Numbered from the stretch's first letter, positions 29,097 through 39,260 are shown. The stretch: DNA of 64,000 nt from a virus (IMGVR_UViG_3300010883_000013:1-64000), one strand, 5' to 3'. Made by a program: numbers and translations. Notes: generated by a model from the sequence alone, not told the origin.

Positions 29097-30335
29097 ATGT
29101 CTGACACAACGGCAAGTCAATATCAATATCAAAAAGCAATTATTATAAAGGGTGATCAAGAGATTGATGTCTCTACTGTTATTGGTGAACTGATACTTGT
29201 TGAGAATATAAAAAGCATTGGGATTTCTGGTAAGATACTTATTGTTGACAACGCCAACTTGTTTGCTAGTTCGCAGTTCACTGGTACAGAGATACTTGAA
29301 ATAGAAGTATTAAACCACGTCCAAGAGAAGAGCATTAAGAAGCGTTTTATCATGTATGAAACAGCTTCCGTTACAGTAGTGAACGACACCACTATGACAT
29401 ATGTATTTTCTTTAATGACTGAGCATGTATTCAGAAGCCATCTTCAAGTGATTAGTAAAGCGTATGAGGGTACACCAGAACAGATCGTTACGAGAGTTCT
29501 TGATGGTGAGTTGGGTGTGAGTTTAGACACCACTATGATGAACATAGATCCTGTTCAGAGATCTCTGTCCATTGTTACACCATATATAACACCAGTCGTA
29601 ACTCTAAATTGGGTGCTAAACGGTTTGACAACCAATAAAGGATTTCCATACTTCTTGTTTGGATCTATCAAGAGTGATGATGTCTTTATGACAAGTCTAG
29701 AAGATATTCTAGATGCAGAACCACTGTTCAATAGACCATTTGTTAAATCGAGTGCTATTGCGGCAAGTGCCGATCCTGATAAAAACCTATTCACAATAGA
29801 AAACATTGAATATAGCAGTAGGAACGATACTTTAGTCAATATCTCAAGTGGTTCGGTTGGTGCCAGATATGATGTGCTAGATACTGTATTCGGAAACAGA
29901 ATTAGTAATCCAGAATTTAAGATAACTGAAATGTTACCTGACACTCAACTAATCGATACGGAATTTGAGGTTGGGGGTAAGAAAATTACTGAATATGAGT
30001 CAAACTTCGTCTTTGGCATTACAGCACCTTCATCGGTTAGAATGGATGGGTATGGATATGACGAAGAAGTTGATAATCTAAAGTCTAAGATCAGACGAAA
30101 AGCTGTTATCAAAGCAATGGGCAATAACACGGCTGTTATGACAGTCACTGGTACTCTGTTCATGCAACTTGATACTCCAACAATCGGCGGTAAAATCGAA
30201 TTGGAAGTTACTGCTATGGAAGGTGAAGAGACAGTTCTTGATGATCAAAAGTCTGGTGAGTTTATCATATCATCCATACGGCATAGCTTCTTTGACGAGA
30301 AGCACAAAGTAACACTAGGAGTTTCTAAATTATGA
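29097..30335 (+). CDS. 27: Baseplate hub protein gp27-like
   Basis: 412 residues (T4 gp27: 391). Start at ATG 29097 after AAAGGAA. The alternating strands (DQEIDVSTVIGELILVENIKS, MTVTGTLFMQLDTPTIGG near the end) and its place between gp53 and gp5 fit the trimeric hub torus that carries the spike. There are no catalytic motifs. The stop overlaps the next start by 4 bases (ATGAG). Confidence 0.68.
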   Translation: MSDTTASQYQYQKAIIIKGDQEIDVSTVIGELILVENIKSIGISGKILIVDNANLFASSQFTGTEILEIEVLNHVQEKSIKKRFIMYETASVTVVNDTTMTYVFSLMTEHVFRSHLQVISKAYEGTPEQIVTRVLDGELGVSLDTTMMNIDPVQRSLSIVTPYITPVVTLNWVLNGLTTNKGFPYFLFGSIKSDDVFMTSLEDILDAEPLFNRPFVKSSAIAASADPDKNLFTIENIEYSSRNDTLVNISSGSVGARYDVLDTVFGNRISNPEFKITEMLPDTQLIDTEFEVGGKKITEYESNFVFGITAPSSVRMDGYGYDEEVDNLKSKIRRKAVIKAMGNNTAVMTVTGTLFMQLDTPTIGGKIELEVTAMEGEETVLDDQKSGEFIISSIRHSFFDEKHKVTLGVSKL

Positions 30336-31198
30336 GTTTCACACCCATTCAATCCAATTTCTACGGAGATATTCATAGGTGGTTCATTGGTGTTGTAATC
30401 GATGTGCAAGATCCATTAAGAGTTGCTAGAGTTAGAGTTAGGATATTTGGAATTCATAACGAAGATGTTAATGAAGTTCCAGAAAGCTCACTGCCATGGG
30501 CGCAAGTCCTTATTCCAACCACTGAGGGTGGTATGTCTGGAATTGGTAGATCTGTGGGTTTACTTCCGGGTGCTCAGGTATTTGGTATGTTTATGGATGG
30601 AGAACAAAGTCAAGTACCAGTCATCATGGGATCGATGCCACGATTTGAACAAGGGGATCCGATTGATCAGCATGTTGGTAGAAACTCTTCTACTGGTGCC
30701 ACACCAGTGGGTAGCCCTGTCGTATCAAATAATACAATTGATACTAGGAGTGCGGTTGGTGGATCTAATTCGGAAAAATCGTTTAACTTCTTTGTAACTA
30801 ATGGCTTTACACCAATACAGGCATCTGCTATAATAGGAAATCTTATTCAAGAATCTAACCTAGATCCGGGTGTCACATCTGGATTTACAGGAGAGGACTC
30901 TTTTGGTATTGCTCAGTGGAACCCAGCGGCTGGAAGACTACAGTTGTTAGAGGACTTCTCTGAAGAACGTGGATTGCAGATTGGTGAATTGGAAACTCAA
31001 CTAGCATTTTTATTGTATGAGTTTTCTACAATAAATCCGGGATACTATGGGTATTCCCAATTTAGAGAAATGACAAATATCACAACTGCAACAGAGTTCT
31101 TCTGCGACAAGTACGAAGCACCTAATGCAAGGTATGCACATAAGGCACAGCGTGTAGCACATGCTAAAGCAGTATTGGAGGCTTATAATGGCAATTAA
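30332..31198 (+). CDS. 5: gp5-like OB-fold domain plus tail lysozyme
   Basis: 288 residues. Residues about 5-110 (RWFIGVVIDVQDPLRVARVRVRIFG, then SLPWAQVLIPTTEGG and PVIMGSMPRF) are the gp5 N-terminal OB domain that binds the hub. Residues about 145-285 are a phage tail lysozyme domain: SASAIIGNLIQESNL with the catalytic Glu, then DSFGIAQWNPAAGR and FLLYEF. Unlike T4 gp5 (575 residues) there is no beta-helix; the needle is encoded two genes later. It digests peptidoglycan as the tube penetrates. Confidence 0.8.
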   Translation: MSFTPIQSNFYGDIHRWFIGVVIDVQDPLRVARVRVRIFGIHNEDVNEVPESSLPWAQVLIPTTEGGMSGIGRSVGLLPGAQVFGMFMDGEQSQVPVIMGSMPRFEQGDPIDQHVGRNSSTGATPVGSPVVSNNTIDTRSAVGGSNSEKSFNFFVTNGFTPIQASAIIGNLIQESNLDPGVTSGFTGEDSFGIAQWNPAAGRLQLLEDFSEERGLQIGELETQLAFLLYEFSTINPGYYGYSQFREMTNITTATEFFCDKYEAPNARYAHKAQRVAHAKAVLEAYNGN

Positions 31199-32663
31199 TA
31201 TCAACAATCTTAATAGTCAACTATCTGGCATTTTAAAGAACAGTAATCTTGATGCGATACTTGAGAAAAAGTCTCAGATTGTAGGCGCAACATCTTGTAA
31301 ACTAGAGACATCACTAACTAAGGTTGGTGAAGCGGTGTCGGGTATCCTTCCCCTTAGTGGTGGAGACAATATCCTTGACAACGTGAGTGCTTTGGATTCA
31401 ATTGTAGAGATCACAGGCCAAGTTCCTGGATTATCAAACGAACTCATTGGTGACATATCATCTACAACTAGCAATATCAGTAGTGCGATTGGAGAAACAA
31501 TTGCCAACGGTGAATTGGATCTTATAATTAGTTCTGGCGCACCCGAAGCTATCTCAAGAGCACTCACGAATGTGACAGGCAAGACCGCAGAAGATATTAG
31601 TTCAGTGTTAAAATCCGTTGCTACACTAGATGGGCAAGAGGGTATTAGTAAAATAACAGCATCCATTTCGGGAGGGCTTGGCATTTCAACTGGTATTGCG
31701 GATGTTACTAAGGCATTTGAAGGTAGCTTCAAGGATCTTATGGGTAGTGTTGGCGGTGGTCTCCTAAGCAATTTGATTAGGAAAGCGGACAAGAGTTTTG
31801 ATTTGATAACTCAAGGTCTACTAATCGGTACTGACATCGATATCGATATCATTGCAAGTCTGATTGAGAGGGGTGATAAAGCTACAGCAATTGCTCTTAT
31901 CTCTGCACAATCGACTTTACCATTCGGAGAGATAGAACAAACGGTCAACAACCTTGACCTATCACCAAGTGCTAACATAAGTAATGGTGCCAGTCCTGTT
32001 GTGGGGCAGAAGACAACCGACTGCTTTGAGATTGGATCGAACAATGCTACATGGGAAGGTTCTAATACACCAATAACCACTGGTCAGTTTTCTTACGTTG
32101 ACTCTCCCGAAGAGTTAATCGCAGAGTTCAGAAACACTAATAGGGAAATTACACAGTTTGTTGCCCACTGGACAGGCACATACACTAACCAAGATATCGG
32201 TTCGGACGAAGTGCATTCTTGGCATTTAGATCGTGGCTGGTCTGGGTGCGGATACCACTACATTATACGCAGGGATGGAAGACTCCAAAGGGGAAGACCA
32301 TTGGATAGACAGGGTGCACACTCAGGCGCATATGGTCACAACAGACGTTCAATCGGCGTCTCTATGGCAGGGGGGTACAACTGCCCAAGTGGAACGCCAA
32401 ATCCCAATAGATACATTAGTGCACAAAGCTTGTCACCTGCATCTATGAATACATTTAGAATGTTTGTAAGGTCGTTCTATGAGGCATGGCCTGATGGTCA
32501 GGCGTTAGGACACAATGACACATCAGATGCAGGTAAAGTAGATCCTGGGTTTGACGTACCAGAATATGTTAGAGCAACCTTTGGTAAAACAAACTTGATA
32601 ACAAACCCCAAATCATCGGGTCCACTTACAACAGCACAGATTAATGCAGGAATACCAGTATGA
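31188..32663 (+). CDS. Baseplate-associated N-acetylmuramoyl-L-alanine amidase
   Basis: 491 residues from ATG 31188 (GGAG 8 bases before; the frame opens earlier inside gp5). Residues about 1-270 are a Ser/Ile/Gly-rich structural part. The C-terminal domain (about 310-480) is an amidase_2 fold: VAHWTGT (zinc His), GYHYIIRRDG, GRPLDRQGAHSGAYGHN, and LGHNDTSDAGKVDPG with the second zinc His and the Asp. All three zinc ligands are present. It overlaps gp5 by 11 bases and is probably displayed on the hub or spike. Confidence 0.8.
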   Translation: MAININNLNSQLSGILKNSNLDAILEKKSQIVGATSCKLETSLTKVGEAVSGILPLSGGDNILDNVSALDSIVEITGQVPGLSNELIGDISSTTSNISSAIGETIANGELDLIISSGAPEAISRALTNVTGKTAEDISSVLKSVATLDGQEGISKITASISGGLGISTGIADVTKAFEGSFKDLMGSVGGGLLSNLIRKADKSFDLITQGLLIGTDIDIDIIASLIERGDKATAIALISAQSTLPFGEIEQTVNNLDLSPSANISNGASPVVGQKTTDCFEIGSNNATWEGSNTPITTGQFSYVDSPEELIAEFRNTNREITQFVAHWTGTYTNQDIGSDEVHSWHLDRGWSGCGYHYIIRRDGRLQRGRPLDRQGAHSGAYGHNRRSIGVSMAGGYNCPSGTPNPNRYISAQSLSPASMNTFRMFVRSFYEAWPDGQALGHNDTSDAGKVDPGFDVPEYVRATFGKTNLITNPKSSGPLTTAQINAGIPV

Positions 32664-34963
32664 CAACGGAAAGAGACGATCTAAAGGATAGAGAAGAACG
32701 CTTTGGCACAGGCTTTACGCAAACCCAAGGTATGTCATATGACGCATTTGGAGATCCTAGTAAGCAATTCCCAAGGAAAACATACGAAAATCAATCAGGT
32801 GTAAACGAGGCCATACGTTCTGGCAAGACCCATAGATTACGGTTGGGTGCTGATATCGAACTCCCACCAGTAATTTCAACGGTATATCCACATTCTGATG
32901 TTAAAGAAACAGTCAGCGGTCACGTATTCGAATTCAATGATACTCCGGGCGGTGAGCGTATTCTTATTAAGCACAACAGTGGTGCTGGTGTTGAATTACT
33001 TCCAGACGGAACAGTAGTTGTTTTAGCAACAAGTAACAAGGTTGAAGTTACTCACGGTGACCAAAAGGTGATAGTAGAGGGTAACGGCACACTCACATAT
33101 GAGGGCGACTTGAACTTGAATGTCAAGGGCGACTTTAATGTTAACTGCAACAGTTTTGACCTCACTGCTAAGAATGACAAAACAGAGACTATCCAAGGGC
33201 ATTCCAGAACTAAGGTATTTGGTAACGAGGGTAAGACTGTGTCAGGCAACTCATCTAATACGGTTGTTGGCAGTACAGTAAATACCCACCTTGGAAATGT
33301 CACTACAGCTATTAAAGGCAACAACAAGCAAGCGACTGAAGGAAGCCATATCATTGCGGCTTCTGACAAGCTAGAGTTGACTGCCGCTACACGTATAATC
33401 CAATCATCACCTAAGATGAATTTGCAAGCAACAGAAATGTATGTTTGGGGTGACGGTGGTACTATCGGTGGTCTTGAAATGAGAATTCACGGTCAAGGTG
33501 CGCACTTCAGTGAAGGTGTAACAGCACCTGCATTTTGGGGAGATCTACAGGGTACGGCAGTTCGATCTATTACGGCAGACGTAACAAACTCTCAGAACTA
33601 TTCGGATCCAGATACTGATCCGGGTTCGGCTGGTAACACAGGTTCGGCGGCAGGATATACGGCAGATGACACAGAACAGCCACCTGTATATACAGCACCA
33701 TCTGGTATCCTAAAATCTGTCCTTGAAAAATCAGAACTAGGTGTTAAGAAAGTTAAGGTTGATATTGATGACTTCCTAAAGACCTCACTTCGTACACGTG
33801 TGCTTGAAGAAGGTGATGTTAGATCCAAGTTAAGAGATCCTATCAATCTCGCTAATCCAGATTTCACGGCGAAACAAGTTGGTGCTGGTACGTTGAACCC
33901 AAGCTTTGCTTCTACATCACCACCTAATGGATTTGGTAGAATTAGAAACGCTGGTGGCAATTGTCAAAGAGGAACAGTAACTGTGGGTAACGCTTCCACA
34001 TCACCTCAACAGGATCAAAGTAGTCCTAATTTAGGCAACACGGTTACTGTTGCAGAGGCTGAAGACACAGATGTTACTACTACTACCACTTCTGGCAACA
34101 CTACCACTACCACTAATACCACTACTACTGGTGGAGGATCTACTACTATTTCGGCACCAGAAGGGGAGTCAACACCACCACCATTTACTGCATATGATCC
34201 AGCGTCAGCACCACCACCGCCATTTGCGGGCTTTGGAGATGCTGATCTAGACGATGACCTAAATGGTTGGGTTCCTAGAAGAAATTCTTCATCCGCCGCT
34301 AAGACTTTCCGTGTAAAACGAAAGAAGAAGGTGTTTAAAAACGCTATCGGTGGGCACGGTCCAATGGACAATAAGACTCACATTGGTACAGGTACTAAAC
34401 TGATTAAAAAGATACGCTTTGCTAGGTTCATTAATGCCAACGATGCTGGTGCATTTAAACACCTGAGCTTGGCTGATAAAAAGGCAATTGGTCATAATTA
34501 TATTGAACACGCTACACTAACAGACTTTGTTAATGGGGTGGATGGTCAATTTGCAAACCACAGGCTTAAGGTTATTGAAGGGTTCTATGCTAAGGAAATA
34601 TATGGTAGAGAAGGTCCGAATGGATTGGAAACTGAAGAACTTACTCCTGATGGCATACTGGATCTGAGAAGCAAGGGTAGGGCAGTTGTATACGAACTGC
34701 ACGACTCCAAAGGTTCTGATCTTGACGCCACATATGAACTTGCATGCGCTCTAGCAGAAATTGGCAAATTCGATAAACTTACCCTAGACTATGACACCTT
34801 TGCTCCTGATGGATCTCTGAATGTTCAAATCATTATCGAACTTCCAAATTACGTGGGCGAAACGGCGACATATGATGGAGTTGTTGAAACCAAATACAAT
34901 AACGCATTACAGGCATCAGATAGTTTAGTGGAAATCGCACCACCATCCACAGGTCCTCAGTAA
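32660..34963 (+). CDS. Baseplate central spike (gp5 C-terminal beta-helix-like) with extra C-terminal domain
   Basis: 767 residues. Residues about 90-240 have the short, repeated beta strands of a VgrG/gp5 needle (TYEGDLNLNVKGDFNVNC, TVVGSTVNTHLGNVTT). A long Thr/Gly-rich and Pro-rich linker (about 460-530) follows. The last 200 residues form a separate globular domain with a basic start (KRKKKVFKNAIGG) and a RAVVYELHDSKG turn that faintly resembles a metallopeptidase M15 core, but the metal ligands are not intact, so no activity is claimed. This completes the split gp5 set. Confidence 0.62.
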   Translation: MTTERDDLKDREERFGTGFTQTQGMSYDAFGDPSKQFPRKTYENQSGVNEAIRSGKTHRLRLGADIELPPVISTVYPHSDVKETVSGHVFEFNDTPGGERILIKHNSGAGVELLPDGTVVVLATSNKVEVTHGDQKVIVEGNGTLTYEGDLNLNVKGDFNVNCNSFDLTAKNDKTETIQGHSRTKVFGNEGKTVSGNSSNTVVGSTVNTHLGNVTTAIKGNNKQATEGSHIIAASDKLELTAATRIIQSSPKMNLQATEMYVWGDGGTIGGLEMRIHGQGAHFSEGVTAPAFWGDLQGTAVRSITADVTNSQNYSDPDTDPGSAGNTGSAAGYTADDTEQPPVYTAPSGILKSVLEKSELGVKKVKVDIDDFLKTSLRTRVLEEGDVRSKLRDPINLANPDFTAKQVGAGTLNPSFASTSPPNGFGRIRNAGGNCQRGTVTVGNASTSPQQDQSSPNLGNTVTVAEAEDTDVTTTTTSGNTTTTTNTTTTGGGSTTISAPEGESTPPPFTAYDPASAPPPPFAGFGDADLDDDLNGWVPRRNSSSAAKTFRVKRKKKVFKNAIGGHGPMDNKTHIGTGTKLIKKIRFARFINANDAGAFKHLSLADKKAIGHNYIEHATLTDFVNGVDGQFANHRLKVIEGFYAKEIYGREGPNGLETEELTPDGILDLRSKGRAVVYELHDSKGSDLDATYELACALAEIGKFDKLTLDYDTFAPDGSLNVQIIIELPNYVGETATYDGVVETKYNNALQASDSLVEIAPPSTGPQ

Positions 34964-34969
34964 AACTGT

Positions 34970-34977
34970 TATAAATA
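34970..34977 (+). promoter_or_regulatory. T4-type late promoter box
   Basis: TATAAATA at 34970-34977; start near 34983, 19 bases before gp25. Confidence 0.75.
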
Positions 34978-35001
34978 AAAGCATAAGTTCAAGGATAATC
35001 A

Positions 35002-35442
35002 ATGGCACGTGTACTATCAATAGAAGATAAAGATCCGAATGTGGAAAGTATTCTTACTTCTCGCACAAGATCGTATTCAGATATAGACTTGACTTTTGCT
35101 AAAAGACCATCAGGCGATATCTATAAAAAGAATGATTCGGCGGCGGTTAAACAAAGTGTTAAGAACATTGTTGCTACAGGAAGACTAGAAAAGCCTTTTG
35201 ATCAGGACTTCGGTGCAGACCTTACGTCCTTGTTCTTCGAATTGGCTGATGAGTCTATTGCTGATGAAGCAAGAGAACAGATAGAAAGTTCACTTTATAT
35301 CTACGAACCACGTGCTGAAGTTCTTGACATTAATGTAAATCTGCAACCAGATAGAAATTCGCTTTCTGTTTCAATTACTTTTAAGGTAGTTAATACAGAA
35401 GAAACTGTTACACTCAATACATTCGTTACGAGGTTAAGATAA
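35002..35442 (+). CDS. 25: Baseplate wedge protein gp25
   Basis: 146 residues (T4 gp25: 132). SYSDIDLTFAKRPSGDIYKKND near residue 23, VKNIVATGRLEKPFDQDFGADL near 50 and YEPRAEVLDINVNLQPDRN near 95 are the family's conserved core (GPW/gp25). It starts the sheath and links wedge to hub. The stop is two bases before the gp6 start. Confidence 0.88.
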   Translation: MARVLSIEDKDPNVESILTSRTRSYSDIDLTFAKRPSGDIYKKNDSAAVKQSVKNIVATGRLEKPFDQDFGADLTSLFFELADESIADEAREQIESSLYIYEPRAEVLDINVNLQPDRNSLSVSITFKVVNTEETVTLNTFVTRLR

Positions 35443-35443
35443 T

Positions 35444-37267
35444 ATGGCTACCACAATTAAATCAACAGAGCTTGACTTCGATACGATCAAGAACAACCTA
35501 AAGACAAACTTTGAAAGACATGCAGAGTTTTCTGACTATAACTTTGAAGGATCTGGCTTGTCCAATATTCTGGACGTATTAGCCACTAATACCCATTACA
35601 ATGCACTTATTGCCAACTTCGCATTAAACGAATCATATTTGTCTACTGCACAACTTCGCAGTTCTTTGGTGTCTCTTGCAGAAGGTATTGGATATATCCC
35701 TAAGTCGAAGACTGCATCTAGAGGTACTGTAACACTAACGACAAACACTGGCGACTTATCAGGAAGACCTTCAACACTATCTCTACCAACTGGTACTAAG
35801 TTTACGGCTACTGTTGATGATGTGACATACACATTCCAAACTAGAGAAACTGTTACTGCTACTGACAATGGATTTGGGTACTATGCATATAAGACCCCAT
35901 CATCATCTTTAAATATTGATCTCCTTGAGGGTCATAGTCACACCAAAACTTTCTTTGTAGGACCAGACAGTGTGGATGATGTTTATGTCATTCCAGACAA
36001 GAACATTGATATGGAAACTGCCATAGTAAAGGTATATGAATCATCAACTGATACTACATTTGCAAACTATATCAACATCTCTAAAGCTTCTACGATCAAT
36101 GAGAATACCAAACTCTATATTATGAAGGAAGCCCCTAATGGTTTCTACGAGATTACCTTTGGTGATGGCGTAACTCTTGGTAAAGCACCTGTTGCAGGTA
36201 ATAAGATTGTAATCGAATACTTGCAAGTTAACGGATCTAAAGCTAACGGAGCTACGGCTTGGACTGCTAACAATAGAATATCTGTTCTTGGTACAAACTA
36301 TGATGTAACACCAGTCACTGTAGTCAACTCTCTTGGTGGTGCAGAAGCAGAAACAATGGCTTCTATTCGTAAGAATGCCCCATTCCAATATGCCACACAG
36401 AACCGTATGGTTACGGCAGTCGATTACTCTACCCTTGTGTTGAGCAATTTTGGTACAATCATTAAAGACATTCAAGCCTTTGGTGGTGAAGATGCTCTTA
36501 AACCAGAATTTGGTACAGTGTTCTTATCAATCGTGTTTAACGCAGACGTAACAGCAGAAACTATTGCAACAACAAAAAACTCTATTGTAGATCTAACTAA
36601 GCAACTTGCGGTTGTGGGATTTGATACGAAGTTTGAAGATCCAGTTACCACATTCGTTGAGACAGAGATCTTCTTCCAATTCAACCCTAAGCTTGGCGCA
36701 TTGTCGTTGACAACCGTACAGGATAACGTACAGGTAGAAATTGATAGGTATTTTACTGAAAATATCGGAAAGTTCAACCAATCATTCCGTAGATCAAATC
36801 TATTGAACGATGTTGATGAGGTTGACACGGCTGTTCTATCATCACGTGCTAACATCAAGTTGCAACGTAGATTTACTCCGACAACAAATACGCTACAGGA
36901 TCACACACTGAGATACCCTGTTGGAATTGCAGAGGCTGATGATAAAGACATCATTGTCAAATCAACGCCATTTAACTTTAATGGTACGACATGTAATATA
37001 CAAAACAAACTAGGATCCAATAAACTTCAAATCGTTGCATTAGGCAGTAAGATTGTGCAATCGGATAACATTGGTTCATACAATTCCGCAACAGGGATTG
37101 TTAGCATCGTTGGTCTTAACGTCAATTCTGTTATTGGCGGAAATCAATTCATCAAGGTAAGTGTTGTTCCTGCCAATCAATCTGCCATTAGTCCACTAAG
37201 AAATGACATTCTTGAATATGACTCAGGTCCATCATTTGCTACAGGAGTTGTGGTATCTACCACATAA
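35444..37267 (+). CDS. 6: Baseplate wedge protein gp6 (baseplate J-like)
   Basis: 607 residues (T4 gp6: 660). LDFDTIKNNLKTNF at the start, FEGSGLSNILDVLATNTHYNA near residue 37, NGSKANGATAWTANN near 265 and AETMASIRKNAPFQYATQNRMVTAVDY near 305 are the baseplate J-like core that forms the iris-like ring. It is a reliable marker of contractile tails. Confidence 0.88.
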   Translation: MATTIKSTELDFDTIKNNLKTNFERHAEFSDYNFEGSGLSNILDVLATNTHYNALIANFALNESYLSTAQLRSSLVSLAEGIGYIPKSKTASRGTVTLTTNTGDLSGRPSTLSLPTGTKFTATVDDVTYTFQTRETVTATDNGFGYYAYKTPSSSLNIDLLEGHSHTKTFFVGPDSVDDVYVIPDKNIDMETAIVKVYESSTDTTFANYINISKASTINENTKLYIMKEAPNGFYEITFGDGVTLGKAPVAGNKIVIEYLQVNGSKANGATAWTANNRISVLGTNYDVTPVTVVNSLGGAEAETMASIRKNAPFQYATQNRMVTAVDYSTLVLSNFGTIIKDIQAFGGEDALKPEFGTVFLSIVFNADVTAETIATTKNSIVDLTKQLAVVGFDTKFEDPVTTFVETEIFFQFNPKLGALSLTTVQDNVQVEIDRYFTENIGKFNQSFRRSNLLNDVDEVDTAVLSSRANIKLQRRFTPTTNTLQDHTLRYPVGIAEADDKDIIVKSTPFNFNGTTCNIQNKLGSNKLQIVALGSKIVQSDNIGSYNSATGIVSIVGLNVNSVIGGNQFIKVSVVPANQSAISPLRNDILEYDSGPSFATGVVVSTT

Positions 37268-37276
37268 TAAACACGC

Positions 37277-38224
37277 ATGTCAAAAGATAAAACATTAAAA
37301 GATAATAATAGAAGGGAGCTTTCCCTACAGGATCACAATTCTGTAAAAGAAGTTCTGCCCAGTTACTTTATAGAAGAGTATCCTAAACTAGTATCTTTCC
37401 TTGAAGCATACTACCAATTTGAAGACAGTGATGTCTCACCTTCTAAGTTAGTAAGTGATCTATTTGTTAGTAGAGATATCACCGCAACAGATCTAACTAA
37501 CCTATCGTTTATCGAAGACGAGCTATTACTTGGGCAACAATATTTTGAGGGCTTCCAAAACAAACGTGCGGCGGCTAAGTATTCTAACACACTATATAGA
37601 TCTAAGGGTACACTATACTCTATTGAACAGTTCTTTAGAACTTTCTTTGGTATTTCGCCTGACGTTGTTTACACTAAGGAAAATATCTTTAATGTTGGTG
37701 AAAGCACTTCAACTATTGGATCCGAATCGCTCAAGTATCTTATTGATGATAAACTATATCAGAAGTATGCACTGCTTGTCAAGGCTCCTATTCCTATTAG
37801 TGAGTGGAAAGAAGCATATAAACTATTTGTGCATCCTGCTGGCATGTATATCGGTGGTGAAGTACAAATCGTTTCTGAGAACATACAAGATCTCCTAGTT
37901 ATGCCTACAGTGGACTTGGTTGCAAACACAGATCCAGTCGTTGAAGGTATTGCTACAGCAATCTTTGGTGCTCAACTTGAAGCAACAGGAATTGTTCCAA
38001 CTGATACACGTGTGGATCTACTACGCAAACTACAAGATTATGAAAATATCACACTTGAACAGCTTGATAGAAACTATGATACGATTGAAGAGTGGGCTGG
38101 AACACAGTCACCAACGTTTGATGAAGATAGTGCTGGGATTGATTACCGTACACCAAGAATGTCTACAGATTTAGACACATTTGATGAAGTTAATTTCCCT
38201 TGGTACGACAGTGACTCCGCATAA
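37277..38224 (+). CDS. Probable baseplate wedge protein (gp7 position)
   Basis: 315 residues. YPKLVSFLEAYYQFEDS near residue 35, TLYRSKGTLYSIEQFFRTFFGI near 110 and WKEAYKLFVHPAGMYIGG near 180 recur in T4-like marine phage wedge clusters between gp6 and gp8. It is far shorter than T4 gp7 (1032), so equivalence is only by position. Last 60 residues are acidic and Asp-rich. Confidence 0.6.
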   Translation: MSKDKTLKDNNRRELSLQDHNSVKEVLPSYFIEEYPKLVSFLEAYYQFEDSDVSPSKLVSDLFVSRDITATDLTNLSFIEDELLLGQQYFEGFQNKRAAAKYSNTLYRSKGTLYSIEQFFRTFFGISPDVVYTKENIFNVGESTSTIGSESLKYLIDDKLYQKYALLVKAPIPISEWKEAYKLFVHPAGMYIGGEVQIVSENIQDLLVMPTVDLVANTDPVVEGIATAIFGAQLEATGIVPTDTRVDLLRKLQDYENITLEQLDRNYDTIEEWAGTQSPTFDEDSAGIDYRTPRMSTDLDTFDEVNFPWYDSDSA

Positions 38225-38228
38225 GCCT

Positions 38229-38236
38229 TATAAATA
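38229..38236 (+). promoter_or_regulatory. T4-type late promoter box
   Basis: TATAAATA at 38229-38236; start near 38242, 26 bases before the 38268 gene. Confidence 0.75.
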
Positions 38237-38267
38237 AAGATAACAGATTTAGAATAGAGATCAACCA

Positions 38268-39260
38268 ATGGCAAGACAGAACATAGACAGAGGCACTAAT
38301 GCTAATGACGGAACTGGCGATACTCTCAGAGTAGCTGGTCTTAAAATTAATCAGAACTTCGCAGAAGTTTATGAGATGCTTGGTGGCGACTCAGGTGAGT
38401 TGAGCGCAGGCATCACTATGACCGATCAGGGCATTGTCTTTGAAGGCACTAATGTTGATCAGCATGAGACAACTTTGGCGGCTGGCAATCCATCTGGTGA
38501 TATTACACTATCTCTTCCTATAGTCGGTACTGAATTGATCTCCAATACCGCTACACAGACAATGACTAATAAGACATTGACTACACCTATTATCACTACA
38601 CCACAAATCAACGACTTGTCTTCAGACCATAAGTATATGGTTGTAGCAAGTGAACTAGCGGCTGATCGCAACATCACATTGCCTGTACTTGGCACTAATG
38701 ATACTTTCGTATTTGCGGCGGCTACTCAGACATTGGCGGCTAAGACATTAACATCTCCTCTTATCAACACAGGTAAGATTGGTACTAGTATCAACGACAC
38801 CAACGGTGCTGAGTTGATCAAAGTAACAGCTACTGCATCGGCAGTGAACCAGATCTTGGTTACGAACTCCGCAACAGGCAACAGCCCCTCAATTTCGGCA
38901 GATGGGGATGACACTAACGTATCTCTTATTCTAGCTTCTAAGGGTACTGGTGCAGTTAATATCAATAACAAAATTGTGCATCGTGAACACTTTTTAACAG
39001 GCGATGGCGCAGTAAACCTAACAATTCCTCTAACAATCTTCAATGCGTCTTCTGCACTTGCTATTACGATGGCAGATGGGACGATTACTGGCGAGACTAA
39101 ATACTTTGTGAATAGGGGAATAGGTACTGCTACAGTAACGGTAACAAGCTTAGTCGGTACAGGTAACCCATCAACAGTAGCATTTGCGGCACATGAAGCT
39201 GGTTTCATGATGTGGGATGGTGCAAACTGGCACTTAGCCTCTAAAACAGTTGCTTCTTAA
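38268..39260 (+). CDS. Tail fibre-like structural protein
   Basis: 330 residues. Repeats of the form TMTNKTLTTPIITTP and AAKTLTSPLINTG, ALKINQNFAEVYEM at the N-terminus and GANWHLASKTVAS at the end are typical of phage short-fibre shafts. A Ser/Thr-rich C-terminal head follows residue 230. It lies between the wedge genes, so it may anchor to the baseplate. Confidence 0.68.
   Translation: MARQNIDRGTNANDGTGDTLRVAGLKINQNFAEVYEMLGGDSGELSAGITMTDQGIVFEGTNVDQHETTLAAGNPSGDITLSLPIVGTELISNTATQTMTNKTLTTPIITTPQINDLSSDHKYMVVASELAADRNITLPVLGTNDTFVFAAATQTLAAKTLTSPLINTGKIGTSINDTNGAELIKVTATASAVNQILVTNSATGNSPSISADGDDTNVSLILASKGTGAVNINNKIVHREHFLTGDGAVNLTIPLTIFNASSALAITMADGTITGETKYFVNRGIGTATVTVTSLVGTGNPSTVAFAAHEAGFMMWDGANWHLASKTVAS

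Noticed and set aside
31274-31792. 172-residue ORF antisense to the amidase gene
   Set aside because: Leu/Ser/Pro-rich shadow typical of an opposite strand of a Ser/Gly/Ile-rich gene.
33598-34371. Two ORFs antisense to the spike linker
   Set aside because: Low-complexity Thr/Gly codons read backwards give Val/Pro-rich shadows.
38726-39208. 160-residue ORF antisense to the fibre gene
   Set aside because: Ala/Thr/Val shadow with no start signals.
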